Positions 53,832-62,437 of a stretch of DNA of 64,000 nucleotides are shown piece after piece. The translations under genes and the position numbers were made by a program. The stretch spans positions 1 through 64,000 of the forward strand of contig NZ_JBGQOJ010000012.1 of assembly GCF_052119585.1 (NCBI RefSeq), written 5' to 3'. The notes beneath the pieces were generated by a model. It was not told the DNA's origin and searched no databases. It saw nothing but the letters and a program-made list of their open reading frames with translations. This DNA is from JBGQOJ01 sp052119585 (lineage in GTDB: Bacteria; Pseudomonadota; Alphaproteobacteria; Rhodobacterales; Rhodobacteraceae). Positions within the stretch are counted from its first letter, which is position 1. Each line of letters begins with the position of its first letter.

Positions 53832-54779
53832 TCAGCCGTTTTGCCAGACATCTTCCGCGACCTGCAAGGCCTCCTGCACCGCCAGTTCCGCCATCTTGAT
53901 GGCAGCATCGCGGGTTTTGGCGGCAGCAATGAAGCGGCCATTGTGGCAAAAGCTGGCACCGGCGACGCCGCAAGCGGCCTCCAGATCGGCATGGGTCAGC
54001 CCGGCCCAGGCCGCGGGCAGATCGGCGCGCAGTTCGAACCCTTCGCTGGCACGGCGGATTCCGGTCAGGCACCAGTCCTGCTGACGCGGGTGGATCACGA
54101 ACAACAGGTGATCGGCCTGCGCTTTTACAACGGCAGACCGAAAGGGCATTCCGCTCGGCAGTTCCAGAACACGCCCTTCGCCCGCGTCCACGATGGCGCG
54201 ATGCACCAGCGCCTCGGCCCGCAGTTTTGCGGCGCTTCGACCGACCCGCGCCTCGGCAAAGCTGCGCGCGATGCCCAGGGCGATGCGGAACGCGCGGTCC
54301 TCCGCGTCCGGGTCGGTGTCATCGAAGACGGGCTTCAGCGTTTCCAGCAGGCCCGGCAATGTCAACCCGGAGAGCGGCCCCGCCACGGACAGATTCAAGG
54401 CGCCATTATCGACCAGATCGACGGGCAAAACGAAATCGGCGTCGAACGAGGCATGGACTTTTTCCAGTTGGTCCTGCGGGATGCCGAAGGTCGCCAGATA
54501 GTCGTGGCCATAGTGTTTCCAGATCAGCCCGAACGAGCTGTAGGGTTGGCCATCCTCGCGCAGCGGGGCGCCGCGCTGATGGTGATCGAAAATCCGCGCC
54601 TGTGCATCGTAGGCCCCGCCGACATCATAGATGATGCGATCCGCGCCGGGGGTGATCCAGTCGGGCGACCGGCTGCGCATGATGGATGCGTCCGGGAAAA
54701 GCCGTTGCAGGATGACGCTGGACAGCAGTTCATCGGCATGGAACCCGCCGGAATGGGTCACTAGAAAATCGGGGATCAT
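53832..54779 (-). CDS. MYG1 family protein (UPF0160)
   Basis: Predicted DHH-type phosphoesterase/3'-5' exonuclease of 315 residues. The family opening THSGGFHADELLSS (8-21), IIYDVGG and FDHHQRGAP (DHH metal motif) are all present. Eukaryotic MYG1 is an RNA exonuclease; bacterial members are poorly studied. It follows a small HTH gene by 35 bp on the same strand. Confidence 0.88.
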   Translation of the reverse strand: MIPDFLVTHSGGFHADELLSSVILQRLFPDASIMRSRSPDWITPGADRIIYDVGGAYDAQARIFDHHQRGAPLREDGQPYSSFGLIWKHYGHDYLATFGIPQDQLEKVHASFDADFVLPVDLVDNGALNLSVAGPLSGLTLPGLLETLKPVFDDTDPDAEDRAFRIALGIARSFAEARVGRSAAKLRAEALVHRAIVDAGEGRVLELPSGMPFRSAVVKAQADHLLFVIHPRQQDWCLTGIRRASEGFELRADLPAAWAGLTHADLEAACGVAGASFCHNGRFIAAAKTRDAAIKMAELAVQEALQVAEDVWQNG

Positions 54780-54814
54780 ACCGGATACACCTTGTTATTC
54801 AAAGGGTTATTGGC

Positions 54815-55036
54815 TTATGCGGCCGCTTTTACGGACCGCTTTTCAAAGATCTTTTGCCAGCCGGAGACGGCCTCTTCGGTCAGGTAAAGCAGCCCCGCCA
54901 CATCCTCGACCGGCAGGCCTTCGGACAAAAGAAGCAGGGCATTGGCCATGCGTGCCTGCAAAACATCGGGGGACTTGCTTTGCAATGCCTGCATCAGCAT
55001 GTCGTGGTCGTCGTTGGTCAGAAGTGTATTGGTCAT
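54815..55036 (-). CDS. small helix-turn-helix protein
   Basis: Protein of 73 residues. Residues about 36-63 (LSEGLPVEDVAGLLYLTEEAVSGWQKIFEKR) look like the lone HTH found at the N-terminus of IS630-type transposases, without any catalytic domain. ATG 55036 is preferred to the in-frame upstream codon at 55078. It forms a probable two-gene unit with MYG1. It may bind DNA as a small regulator; no insertion-sequence ends are visible. Confidence 0.65.
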   Translation of the reverse strand: MTNTLLTNDDHDMLMQALQSKSPDVLQARMANALLLLSEGLPVEDVAGLLYLTEEAVSGWQKIFEKRSVKAAA

Positions 55037-55376
55037 AGGCTCTTTGATCTTTGTGAATTCAGCCCCCGCGATTGCCATAAAGCAACGGCAGTGGCAACGG
55101 CGCGTTTCAGCCGGACGTTATGGTTTTCGAAAGAAAAAGCGTTCCTACCTATAAGAAACGATCCTTGAAATGCAGTCGGCGTCACGCAAACCATCGTTGA
55201 CGCGACTGACTTTTGTCCGCTTGGCCCGATTGGCGTCCGTTTCGAAAGGGCGGCATCGGCAATATCGGCGCAGGTGGACACAATTGCTGTTTGCTCGGAT
55301 AAGTAAGCCCGATACTTTTTGGCAGAAAAGAAGGACTGCCGGAAAAATCGGGGCTGGCTGGCCGGACCTTACGGGA
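55037..55376. other. 340-bp gap without a supported gene
   Basis: This region lies between the dipeptidase 3' end and the small HTH gene. Open frames here are short and have no credible start sites or recognisable products. I see no terminator, riboswitch or repeat. It presumably holds the promoter of the HTH-MYG1 unit, but no convincing -35/-10 pair stands out. Confidence 0.5.
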
Positions 55377-56438
55377 TCACAACGTCCGGTCCAGCAGCGC
55401 CAGCCAGTTCCCCCGGCTGATCTTGTGCACCAGATCCGCGCCGTAGCCATGCGCCAGCATCGCGGCCTGAAACGCGGGCACCCCTGTCACATCGCCGATG
55501 CCGTCAGGAATGGTCGCACCGTCGAAATCCGACCCCAGCCCGACGCGATCCTCGCCCAGATGGTGCAACAGGTGGTCCATGTGGCGCAGCAGGATGTCCC
55601 AGCCCACATCGGCGCCCTTTAGCCCGTCGGGCCGCAGGAACGACACCGCATAGTTCAGCCCGACCATCCCGTCAGAGGCGGCGATCACCCCCAGTTGCCG
55701 GTCCGTCAGGTTGCGGGTCGATTGCGTGACCGCATAGGCGTTGGAATGGGTGGCGACCAGCGGCGCATCGCTGATCGCGGCGACATCGTCGAACCCTTTT
55801 TCGTTCAGGTGCGACAGGTCGACCATGATGTTCAGCGCGTTGCATTCGCGGATCAGCGCCTTGCCCGCATCGGTCAGTCCCGGCCCCGTATCGGGCGAAC
55901 CCGGAAACCGGAACGGCACGCCGTGGCCGAACACCGTCGGGCGCGACCAGACCGGCCCGAGAGAGCGCAGCCCCGCCGCATGCCAGACGTGCAGCGCGTC
56001 AAGATCGGCGCCGATCGCCTCGGCACCTTCCATATGCATGATCGCCGCGATGACACCGCGCGCGACGCAATCGCGCACCTCGGCCGCCGTCCGGCAGATC
56101 TTGAAGGCACCGCCTGCCGCGCGCTCCATCCACATCAGATGTCCGGCCATGGCCAGCGCCACAGGCTGCGCGCCATCGACCCCGATCAGGTCGGGCAAGG
56201 GCAGGTCATAGGGCGGGTGGCTCATCAGGGCATCGAAATCGGGGGCGTCATGGGCCACGGGCGAGGGAATGTAGATCGCAAAAAATCCACCCGCGAAACC
56301 GGCCTTTTGCATTCGGGGCAAGTCCAGATGTCCCTTGCCGTTTCCCGTCAGCCAGGTCGCCTTTCGGTTGGCGGGATCGCGCAGCAGGCGCAAGAGGAAA
56401 TCGTTGTGCCCGTCGAAATGCGGGATGGGGGTCGTCAT
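55377..56438 (-). CDS. membrane dipeptidase family (peptidase M19)
   Basis: Zinc dipeptidase of the renal-dipeptidase type, 353 residues. Metal ligands are in HFDGHND (7-13), MEGAEAIG (Glu) and THSNAYAVTQSTRN (His), with GLGSDFDG near the C-terminus. ATG 56438 overlaps the ATPase stop, so it is the sixth gene of the peptide importer operon. It likely cleaves imported dipeptides, possibly including D-amino-acid ones, in the cytoplasm because no signal peptide is seen. Confidence 0.9.
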   Translation of the reverse strand: MTTPIPHFDGHNDFLLRLLRDPANRKATWLTGNGKGHLDLPRMQKAGFAGGFFAIYIPSPVAHDAPDFDALMSHPPYDLPLPDLIGVDGAQPVALAMAGHLMWMERAAGGAFKICRTAAEVRDCVARGVIAAIMHMEGAEAIGADLDALHVWHAAGLRSLGPVWSRPTVFGHGVPFRFPGSPDTGPGLTDAGKALIRECNALNIMVDLSHLNEKGFDDVAAISDAPLVATHSNAYAVTQSTRNLTDRQLGVIAASDGMVGLNYAVSFLRPDGLKGADVGWDILLRHMDHLLHHLGEDRVGLGSDFDGATIPDGIGDVTGVPAFQAAMLAHGYGADLVHKISRGNWLALLDRTL

Positions 56439-57208
56439 TCGGTCTTTTCCTTTTCGTCCGCGCGGTAGCCCAATGTGGCCGACAGCAGCGACTGTGTATA
56501 GGGTTCCTTGGCGCGCCGCGCCTGAAGATCCTCGCGGGTCATTTCCTCGACCGCAAGACCGTGCTGCATCACCAAAAGCCGCTCGCACATATGCGCCACC
56601 ACCGACAGATCGTGGCTGACCATCACATAGGTCAGGCCGCGTTCGCCGCGCAGGCGGTCCAGCAGGTTCAGCACCTCTGCCTGAATCGACGCATCCAGCG
56701 CCGAGGTCGGTTCGTCCAGCAACAGGATGCTCGGTTCAAGGATCAGCGCGCGGGCAATGGCCACCCGTTGACGTTGTCCGCCCGACAGCTGGTGCGGATA
56801 GCGAAAGCGAAAGCCCTGCCCCAACCCCACATCCTCCAACGCCCGGTCCACGCGGTTCTCGCGGTCGTCAAAGCCGTGGATCGCCAGAGGTTCCGACAGC
56901 ACGCGGTCGACCGTGTGGCGCGGATGAAGCGAGGCATAGGGGTCCTGGAACACCATCTGCACCTGTCGGTAGAACGCAGAGGTCAGCGGCAGGATCAGCG
57001 CCTCTCCGTCCACGCGGATCGTGCCAGCGGTGCGCGGCGCAAGCCCGCAGATCGCACGCAGAACGGTGGACTTGCCAGACCCGCTTTCGCCGACGATGCC
57101 ATAGCTTTCGCCTTGTTTCACGGCAAAGGAAACGCCGCGCACGGCATGGACTTTTTCCGCGCCCTTGGAAAAGGTGACTTCCAGATTTTCAACGTCAAGA
57201 ATTGCCAT
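56435..57208 (-). CDS. dipeptide-type ABC importer, DppF-type ATPase
   Basis: 257 residues. Walker A GESGSGKST is at about 38-46, the signature LSGGQRQRVAIARAL near 145-159, and Walker B SILLLDEPTSALD just after. The C-terminal EPYTQSLLSATL is the peptide-importer extension. It shares one base with the stop of the partner ATPase (TGATG) and overlaps the dipeptidase by 4. Confidence 0.9.
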   Translation of the reverse strand: MAILDVENLEVTFSKGAEKVHAVRGVSFAVKQGESYGIVGESGSGKSTVLRAICGLAPRTAGTIRVDGEALILPLTSAFYRQVQMVFQDPYASLHPRHTVDRVLSEPLAIHGFDDRENRVDRALEDVGLGQGFRFRYPHQLSGGQRQRVAIARALILEPSILLLDEPTSALDASIQAEVLNLLDRLRGERGLTYVMVSHDLSVVAHMCERLLVMQHGLAVEEMTREDLQARRAKEPYTQSLLSATLGYRADEKEKTE

Positions 57209-58041
57209 CAGTTCGCCCAGGCCTCGTCCCGCTCCAGGATCGGCAGCGGCCGGATGCCACCCTCGATCCGTGGCAGACAGTTGAAAAGCCCCTGTGTATA
57301 GGGGTGTTTGGCGTGGGCAAGGTCCGACGCCGCGATTTCTTCGACGACCTGCCCCGCATACATCACCAGAACGCGGTCGCAGAATGAGGACACCAGCCGA
57401 AGGTCGTGGCTGATAAAGATCAGGCCCATGCCGCGGTCGGTCACCAGCCGGTCAAGGATGCGCAGCACCTCGATCTGGACGGTCACATCCAACGCCGATG
57501 TGGGTTCGTCCGCGATCAGCAGTTCGGGCTCGGTGATCAGCATCATCGCGATCATCGCGCGTTGCCCCATGCCCCCCGACAGCTCGTGTGGATAGGCGCC
57601 CATCACCCGCTCGGCGTCGCGGATTTGCACCGCGTCCAGCATCTCCAGCGATTTCGCTTTCGCCTCCGACTTCGAGGCGCGACCATGGGTGCGATAGGCC
57701 TCCATCAGTTGCCGCCCGATGGTCATCACCGGATTAAGCGAGAATTTCGGGTCCTGCATGACCATGGAAATCCGTTGCCCGCGAATGGCCCGCCATTGCG
57801 CCTTTGTCGCGTTCCGCAGATCGGTGCCGTCGAACTCCAGCCGCTTTGCGACAGCCTTGCCGGGTTCGGGCGTCAGGCCAAGAATGGCGCGGCCGGTTTG
57901 CGACTTTCCCGACCCGCTTTCCCCGACGATGCCTAGGCGTTCGCGGCCCATGGAAAAACTGACGCCGCGCACGACCTCGACCGGGCCGTGGCGCGACGGG
58001 AAAGAGATGCGCAGATCTTCTACAGTCAACAAATTGCTCAT
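57208..58041 (-). CDS. dipeptide-type ABC importer, DppD-type ATPase
   Basis: 277 residues. Walker A GESGSGKSQ is near 37-45, the signature LSGGMGQRAMIAMMLI near 154-169, Walker B ELLIADEPTSALD, and the C-terminal HPYTQGLFNCLPRIEG motif. The Q-insert GGMGQR is a normal DppD variation. Overlaps the DppC-type permease gene by 4 bases. Confidence 0.9.
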   Translation of the reverse strand: MSNLLTVEDLRISFPSRHGPVEVVRGVSFSMGRERLGIVGESGSGKSQTGRAILGLTPEPGKAVAKRLEFDGTDLRNATKAQWRAIRGQRISMVMQDPKFSLNPVMTIGRQLMEAYRTHGRASKSEAKAKSLEMLDAVQIRDAERVMGAYPHELSGGMGQRAMIAMMLITEPELLIADEPTSALDVTVQIEVLRILDRLVTDRGMGLIFISHDLRLVSSFCDRVLVMYAGQVVEEIAASDLAHAKHPYTQGLFNCLPRIEGGIRPLPILERDEAWAN

Positions 58042-58955
58042 TTCAGCCCCTTCGGGTCAAGCACATCGCGCAGCCCGTCACCCAAAAGGTTGAACCCAAG
58101 GGAGACCACGAAAATCGCGATGCCGGGCATCGTTGCCACCCACCAGAAATCAATCAGGAACCGCCGCCCCGAGGCGATCATAGCCCCCCATTCGGGCTGT
58201 GGCGGCTGCGCGCCAAGGCCCAGAAAGCCAAGGCCGGCGGCGGTCAGGATGATACCCGCCATATCCAGCGTCACGCGGATGATGACCGACGACAGGCACA
58301 AAGGCACGACATGCCCCCAGATGATCCGCGCCGGCCCCGCCCCTTGCAGGCGGATCGCGGCGATATAATCGGTGTCGCGAATGGTCAGCGTTTCGGCGCG
58401 CGCCAGACGGGCATAGGGCGGCCAGCTGGTGATCGCGATGGCGATGATTGCGTTCTCGATGCCCGGCCCCAACGCAGCCACAAAGGCAAGGGCCAGGATC
58501 AGGCGCGGAAAGGCCAGAAAGATGTCGGTCAGGCGCATCAGCACCGTATCGACCCAGCCGCCGAAATAGCCCGCCGTGGTGCCGACAAGCAGCCCGATCG
58601 GCGTGGCGATCACCGCCACCAGCGCCACAACCATCAGCGTCAGTCGCGCGCCGTGCACGACCCGGCTAAAGATATCGCGGGCCTGTTCATCTGTGCCCAT
58701 CAGATGCGCGGCACTTGGCGGCAACAGCCGCTCTGTGCGCAGATCGCCACCCGAAAGCGGGTTATAGGGCGCGATCGCATTGGCAAAGACCGCGACCAGA
58801 ACCAGCAGTACAACAATGCCAAGACCGACCATCGCCAGACGGTTGGTGCGAAAAGCCAGCCAGGTGCGATAGGTCTGCCCTGCCCGTGCCTGACGGCGCG
58901 AGGTCGGGTGATCGGACAAAAGCCATTCGCGGCGGGACAGGACAGGCACAGTCAT
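58038..58955 (-). CDS. dipeptide-type ABC importer, DppC-type permease
   Basis: 305-residue membrane subunit. LMGTDEQARDIFSRVVHGAR, RAETLTIRDTDYIAAIRLQG and FLGLGAQPPQPEWG are DppC hallmarks; the C-terminus GDGLRDVLDPK is typical. It sits between the DppB-type permease and DppD-type ATPase, with 4-bp overlaps on both sides. Confidence 0.92.
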   Translation of the reverse strand: MTVPVLSRREWLLSDHPTSRRQARAGQTYRTWLAFRTNRLAMVGLGIVVLLVLVAVFANAIAPYNPLSGGDLRTERLLPPSAAHLMGTDEQARDIFSRVVHGARLTLMVVALVAVIATPIGLLVGTTAGYFGGWVDTVLMRLTDIFLAFPRLILALAFVAALGPGIENAIIAIAITSWPPYARLARAETLTIRDTDYIAAIRLQGAGPARIIWGHVVPLCLSSVIIRVTLDMAGIILTAAGLGFLGLGAQPPQPEWGAMIASGRRFLIDFWWVATMPGIAIFVVSLGFNLLGDGLRDVLDPKGLK

Positions 58956-60016
58956 CCGCGCCTCCTGACCCGGGGGTCAAGCACGGTATACAGTAGATCG
59001 GACAACAGGTTCAGCCCCACGAAAATAACGCCGATCACCAGTGTCCCGCCAAGCACGGCGTTCATATCGGCATTTTGCAGCGAATTGGTCAGATATTGCC
59101 CCAACCCCGGCCAGGCAAAGACGGTCTCGGTCAGCACCGACCCCTCCAGCAGGCTGGCATAGGACAACGCGATCACGGTCACCAAAGGCACAGCGGCATT
59201 GCGCAGGGCGTGGACCCAGATGATCCGCCATTCCGCAACACCCTTGACCCGCGCGGTGGTCACATATTCCTGCGCAAGCTCGTTCAGCATGAAACTGCGG
59301 GTCATCCGGCTGATATAGGCCATGGAATAATACCCCAGCAGCGAGGCGGGCAGGATGATGTGGGAAAAGACGTTTCCGAAGGCCTCCCACTGGCCCTGAA
59401 TCGCGGTGTCGATCAGCAACAGGCCGGTGATCTGGGTGACGGAATATTCGTATGCGATATCTATCCGCCCCGGCCCCGCAACCCAGTCCAGTTGTGCGTA
59501 AAATACCAAGAGACCCAGAAGGCCCAGCCAGAAGATCGGGGCGGAATAGCCGATCAGGCCCACCACCCGCACGATCTGGTCGATCAGCTTGCCCTGCTTC
59601 ACCGCCGCCAGAACCCCGACGGGCAGACCCAGAACCGTGCCGATGATGATTGCGACCGTGGCCAGTTCCAGCGTGGCGGGAAACACCCGCCGAATATCCT
59701 CGGCAATGTCTTTCTTGGTCAGAAGCGAGGTGCCGAAATCGCCCACGACCGCTTTTTTCAGGTAGATCCAGAATTGCTCGTAGATCGGCTTGTCCAGACC
59801 AAGTTCGATAAACGCCTTATCATAGGTGGACTGCGACGCGCGGTCGCCCACCACCGCCAGCACCGGATCGACAGGCACGACGCGCCCGATCAGAAAGGTC
59901 ACCAGCAACAGACCGAAGAACGTTACCGCCAATGTCCCGCACAGTCGCGCAACAGGCATGATCCAGGTGGAAGGGGCGCGCAGGCGCCCCCCCGTTTGCG
60001 ATGGTGTTGCACTCAT
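58952..60016 (-). CDS. dipeptide-type ABC importer, DppB-type permease
   Basis: 354-residue membrane subunit with a longer N-terminal cytoplasmic leader than usual. The DppB signature TARVKGVAEWRIIWVHALRNAAVPL and ending DLLYTVLDPRVRR are present. It overlaps the binding-protein gene by 4 bases, which is uncommon because binding-protein genes are often set off by a hairpin, as elsewhere in this window. Confidence 0.92.
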   Translation of the reverse strand: MSATPSQTGGRLRAPSTWIMPVARLCGTLAVTFFGLLLVTFLIGRVVPVDPVLAVVGDRASQSTYDKAFIELGLDKPIYEQFWIYLKKAVVGDFGTSLLTKKDIAEDIRRVFPATLELATVAIIIGTVLGLPVGVLAAVKQGKLIDQIVRVVGLIGYSAPIFWLGLLGLLVFYAQLDWVAGPGRIDIAYEYSVTQITGLLLIDTAIQGQWEAFGNVFSHIILPASLLGYYSMAYISRMTRSFMLNELAQEYVTTARVKGVAEWRIIWVHALRNAAVPLVTVIALSYASLLEGSVLTETVFAWPGLGQYLTNSLQNADMNAVLGGTLVIGVIFVGLNLLSDLLYTVLDPRVRRRG

Positions 60017-61611
60017 TCCTTGGTCACAGCCCGGAACGAGTTGTCGTTGAACGACGGGCCGACGATAAAGCCCTTCACGTTAGACCGGATGCCCAGAACT
60101 TCGATTTCCTGGAACATGATGACAAAGGGGGACATCGCCTGATGCTCTTTTTGCAGCTCGACATACATCTCTGCCCGCTTGCCCGCGTCGCTTTCAAGAA
60201 CGGCGGCGTCGGCTTTTGCGGTCATTCCAGGAATGTCCCAGGCGTTGCGCCATGCCAGTGGCTTGGACGTCGCATCGTCGGAATTGTCGGGGTTGCGCGC
60301 AAAGGTATCGGCGTTTGTGTGCGGGTCCTGATAGTCGGGGCCCCAGCGGCCGATATAGATGTCGTGGTTCCGTGCGCGATACTTGGTCAACGTCTGCTGG
60401 CCATCGCCCGGAATCAGTTCCATCGTGATGCCGGCCATGGCCATCGTTTGCTGGATCGCTTGCGCAATGCCGGTGATTTCAGGCGTGTTGCGGGTGTCCA
60501 TCGTCACGGTAAAGCCATCTGGCACACCGGCCGCTGCCAGCAGTTCCTTGGCCTTCTCGACGTTCAGCGCGAATGGCGTGTCTTCCAGTGCGCCAAGGAA
60601 CCCCTTGGGCAGGAACGCCTGATGCACGGTCACTTTGCCCTTCATGATCGTATCGGCAATCGCCGCATAGTCGACCAGATACTTCATCGCCTGACGCACC
60701 TCGGGCTTGGACAGGAACGCGTTCTTCTGGTTCAGACCAAGGTAGTAGATCGAGCCTTTGACGCCACTTTCGATCGTGATGTCGGGGTTCGACCCCAGGG
60801 CCACGATTTCCTCTGCCCCAAGGTTGCGGGCGATGTCGATATCACCTTTTTCCAGCAGCAGGCGCTGCGTTGCGGCCTCTGGGATATGGCGATAGATCGC
60901 GCGCGCCATTTCGGGCGCTGCTCCATTGTAATTATCGTTGCGTTCCAGCACGATAACCTCGTTTGCGCGCCACTCTCGGATGCTGAAAGCCCCCGATCCC
61001 GCATAGTTCGTTTTCAGCCAGTTATAACCGAAATCGCCATCGGCCTCGTGGCTGGCAACCAACGCCTTGTCGACGATGAAACCAACCGTCGCGGTCAGGC
61101 AATACAGCACCAGCGTCGGCGCATAGGGTTTGTCCATCTCGAATTCGAACGTCATGTCGCCGGTCTGGCGGATCATCGCATCGACGTTCTCGGGGCTGAA
61201 CCCGAATTGCGTCAGGATGAACGCGGGGGACTTGTCCAGCTTGACCGCGCGGGTCAGCGAATAGACGGCATCGGCGGCGGTGATCGGGTTGCCGCTTGCG
61301 AATTTCATGTCGGGACGGATGTTGAAGGTGAATGTCTTGCCGTCGGCTGACACTTCCCAGCTTTCGGCGATCACACCGAAGATGTCGGAGACATCGTTCA
61401 CGTCATAGCCGACCAGCGGCTGGTAAGAGTTTCCGAGAATTTCGGAGGCGGTGAACTCGAACACCTCCGCCGGATCAAGGCTGATCACATCGTCGATCGA
61501 CCAGGCCTGAATCAGGGTGTCTTTCGGGGTTTCGGCCAGCGCCATGGGCGGTGCAAACGCGGTTAGGGCCGCAACGGCGGCTGCCGCAATAAATCTTGAG
61601 ATGTTTGACAT
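60013..61611 (-). CDS. dipeptide-type ABC importer, substrate-binding protein
   Basis: SBP_bac_5 protein of 532 residues with a signal peptide (about 1-27, ending PMALA). FNIRPDMKFASGNPITAADAVYSL near 88-111 is the family signature. ATG 61611 has GAGG nine bases upstream; the longer frame is not signal-like. First gene of the importer-dipeptidase operon, behind a good promoter at 61680-61708. Confidence 0.9.
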   Translation of the reverse strand: MSNISRFIAAAAVAALTAFAPPMALAETPKDTLIQAWSIDDVISLDPAEVFEFTASEILGNSYQPLVGYDVNDVSDIFGVIAESWEVSADGKTFTFNIRPDMKFASGNPITAADAVYSLTRAVKLDKSPAFILTQFGFSPENVDAMIRQTGDMTFEFEMDKPYAPTLVLYCLTATVGFIVDKALVASHEADGDFGYNWLKTNYAGSGAFSIREWRANEVIVLERNDNYNGAAPEMARAIYRHIPEAATQRLLLEKGDIDIARNLGAEEIVALGSNPDITIESGVKGSIYYLGLNQKNAFLSKPEVRQAMKYLVDYAAIADTIMKGKVTVHQAFLPKGFLGALEDTPFALNVEKAKELLAAAGVPDGFTVTMDTRNTPEITGIAQAIQQTMAMAGITMELIPGDGQQTLTKYRARNHDIYIGRWGPDYQDPHTNADTFARNPDNSDDATSKPLAWRNAWDIPGMTAKADAAVLESDAGKRAEMYVELQKEHQAMSPFVIMFQEIEVLGIRSNVKGFIVGPSFNDNSFRAVTKE

Positions 61612-61679
61612 CTTTGACCTCGCTGTTGAATGGTGGCGCGGCGAATGGTGCCAAAGGTCCAAATCCACGCTCTGGCACG

Positions 61680-61708
61680 ATTAGCGCGAGAGTTTCGGGG
61701 CAAGTCAA
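61680..61708 (-). promoter_or_regulatory. predicted promoter of the peptide importer operon
   Basis: On the minus strand, -35 TTGACT (61703-61708) and -10 GCTAAT (61680-61685) are spaced by exactly 17 bp, giving a leader of about 60 nt before the ATG at 61611. Confidence 0.5.
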
Positions 61709-61783
61709 GTTGCCTGCCGCAGGCCCGGCAAACCCGCCAGGCGCTGCCACTTCCATGGGCAGGGGGGTGTGCGTTTGCCTGTA

Positions 61784-61803
61784 ATTTTATCAACTGGTAA
61801 AAT
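61784..61803. promoter_or_regulatory. inverted repeat upstream of the peptide importer operon
   Basis: ATTTTA-N8-TAAAAT is a perfect 6-bp inverted repeat about 75 bp upstream of the predicted -35 box. The form suits a GntR- or MarR-type site. The cognate regulator is unknown. Confidence 0.4.
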
Positions 61804-61890
61804 ACTGCGTGAAATCAAAGGTCTACATCTGGCCCGCAGATCATGGCGCGGGACGGGCAAGGGAAAAATCGGCCAGAATTGCCGCTGCAA

Positions 61891-62340
61891 TTAATCTTGC
61901 GCCTTTTCGTCGGGCCGCAACGCCTTTTGCGCCAGCGCGATGAACTGCTCTCTTTCGGATGCGGTCAGTGACCCCAGGATATCATCCTGAAGGCCGCGCA
62001 CGACAGGTCCGATCCGGTCCAGCGTGGCCTGCCCGTCTTCGGTCAACCAAAGCGCACGCGCGCGGCGGTCCTCTTTGTTGATGCTGCGCGTCACCAATCC
62101 TTTGCGCTCCAGCCGCTCCACAACGCCGCCAATCGTGGCGCGGTCATACGCGATCAGACTGGCCAGCGTTGCCTGATCGACCCCCGGATTTTGCCGCACC
62201 GTGTTCATCGCCGCGAATTGAACCGAGGTCAGGTCATAGCCTGCCGCCTTGACCCGGTCCTGAAAAACCGAGGCCGATACCTGATTCAGGCGCCGGATCA
62301 GATGCCCCGGCATATCTGACAATGGAATACTCTCGGTCAT
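61891..62340 (-). CDS. MarR-family regulator
   Basis: 149 residues with the MarR winged helix: LTSVQFAAMNTVRQNPGVDQATLASLIAYDRATIGGVVERLERKGLV, then the wing KEDRRARALWLTEDG. GAGGAAA precedes the start. Divergent from an aromatic-ring monooxygenase. ATACATAT half-sites, one within a perfect 14-bp palindrome, occur between the two genes, so it probably represses the monooxygenase and is relieved by an aromatic acid or phenol. Confidence 0.93.
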   Translation of the reverse strand: MTESIPLSDMPGHLIRRLNQVSASVFQDRVKAAGYDLTSVQFAAMNTVRQNPGVDQATLASLIAYDRATIGGVVERLERKGLVTRSINKEDRRARALWLTEDGQATLDRIGPVVRGLQDDILGSLTASEREQFIALAQKALRPDEKAQD

Positions 62341-62363
62341 GTGGTTTCCTCGAAATAGAATGC

Positions 62364-62420
62364 ATACATATCATATTGACAAGCGTTACGGTAGTCCTCA
62401 TATAAGATATGTATACATAT
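62364..62420. promoter_or_regulatory. monooxygenase promoter with MarR-like sites
   Basis: A plus-strand promoter reads -35 TTGACA (62376-62381) and -10 TATAAG (62401-62406, 19-bp spacing). ATATGTATACATAT (62407-62420) is a perfect palindrome just after the -10 box. The half-site ATACATAT recurs at 62364-62371, before the -35. Sites on both sides of the promoter fit MarR repression. Confidence 0.62.
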
Positions 62421-62437
62421 TAATATGGAGCGCGGAC

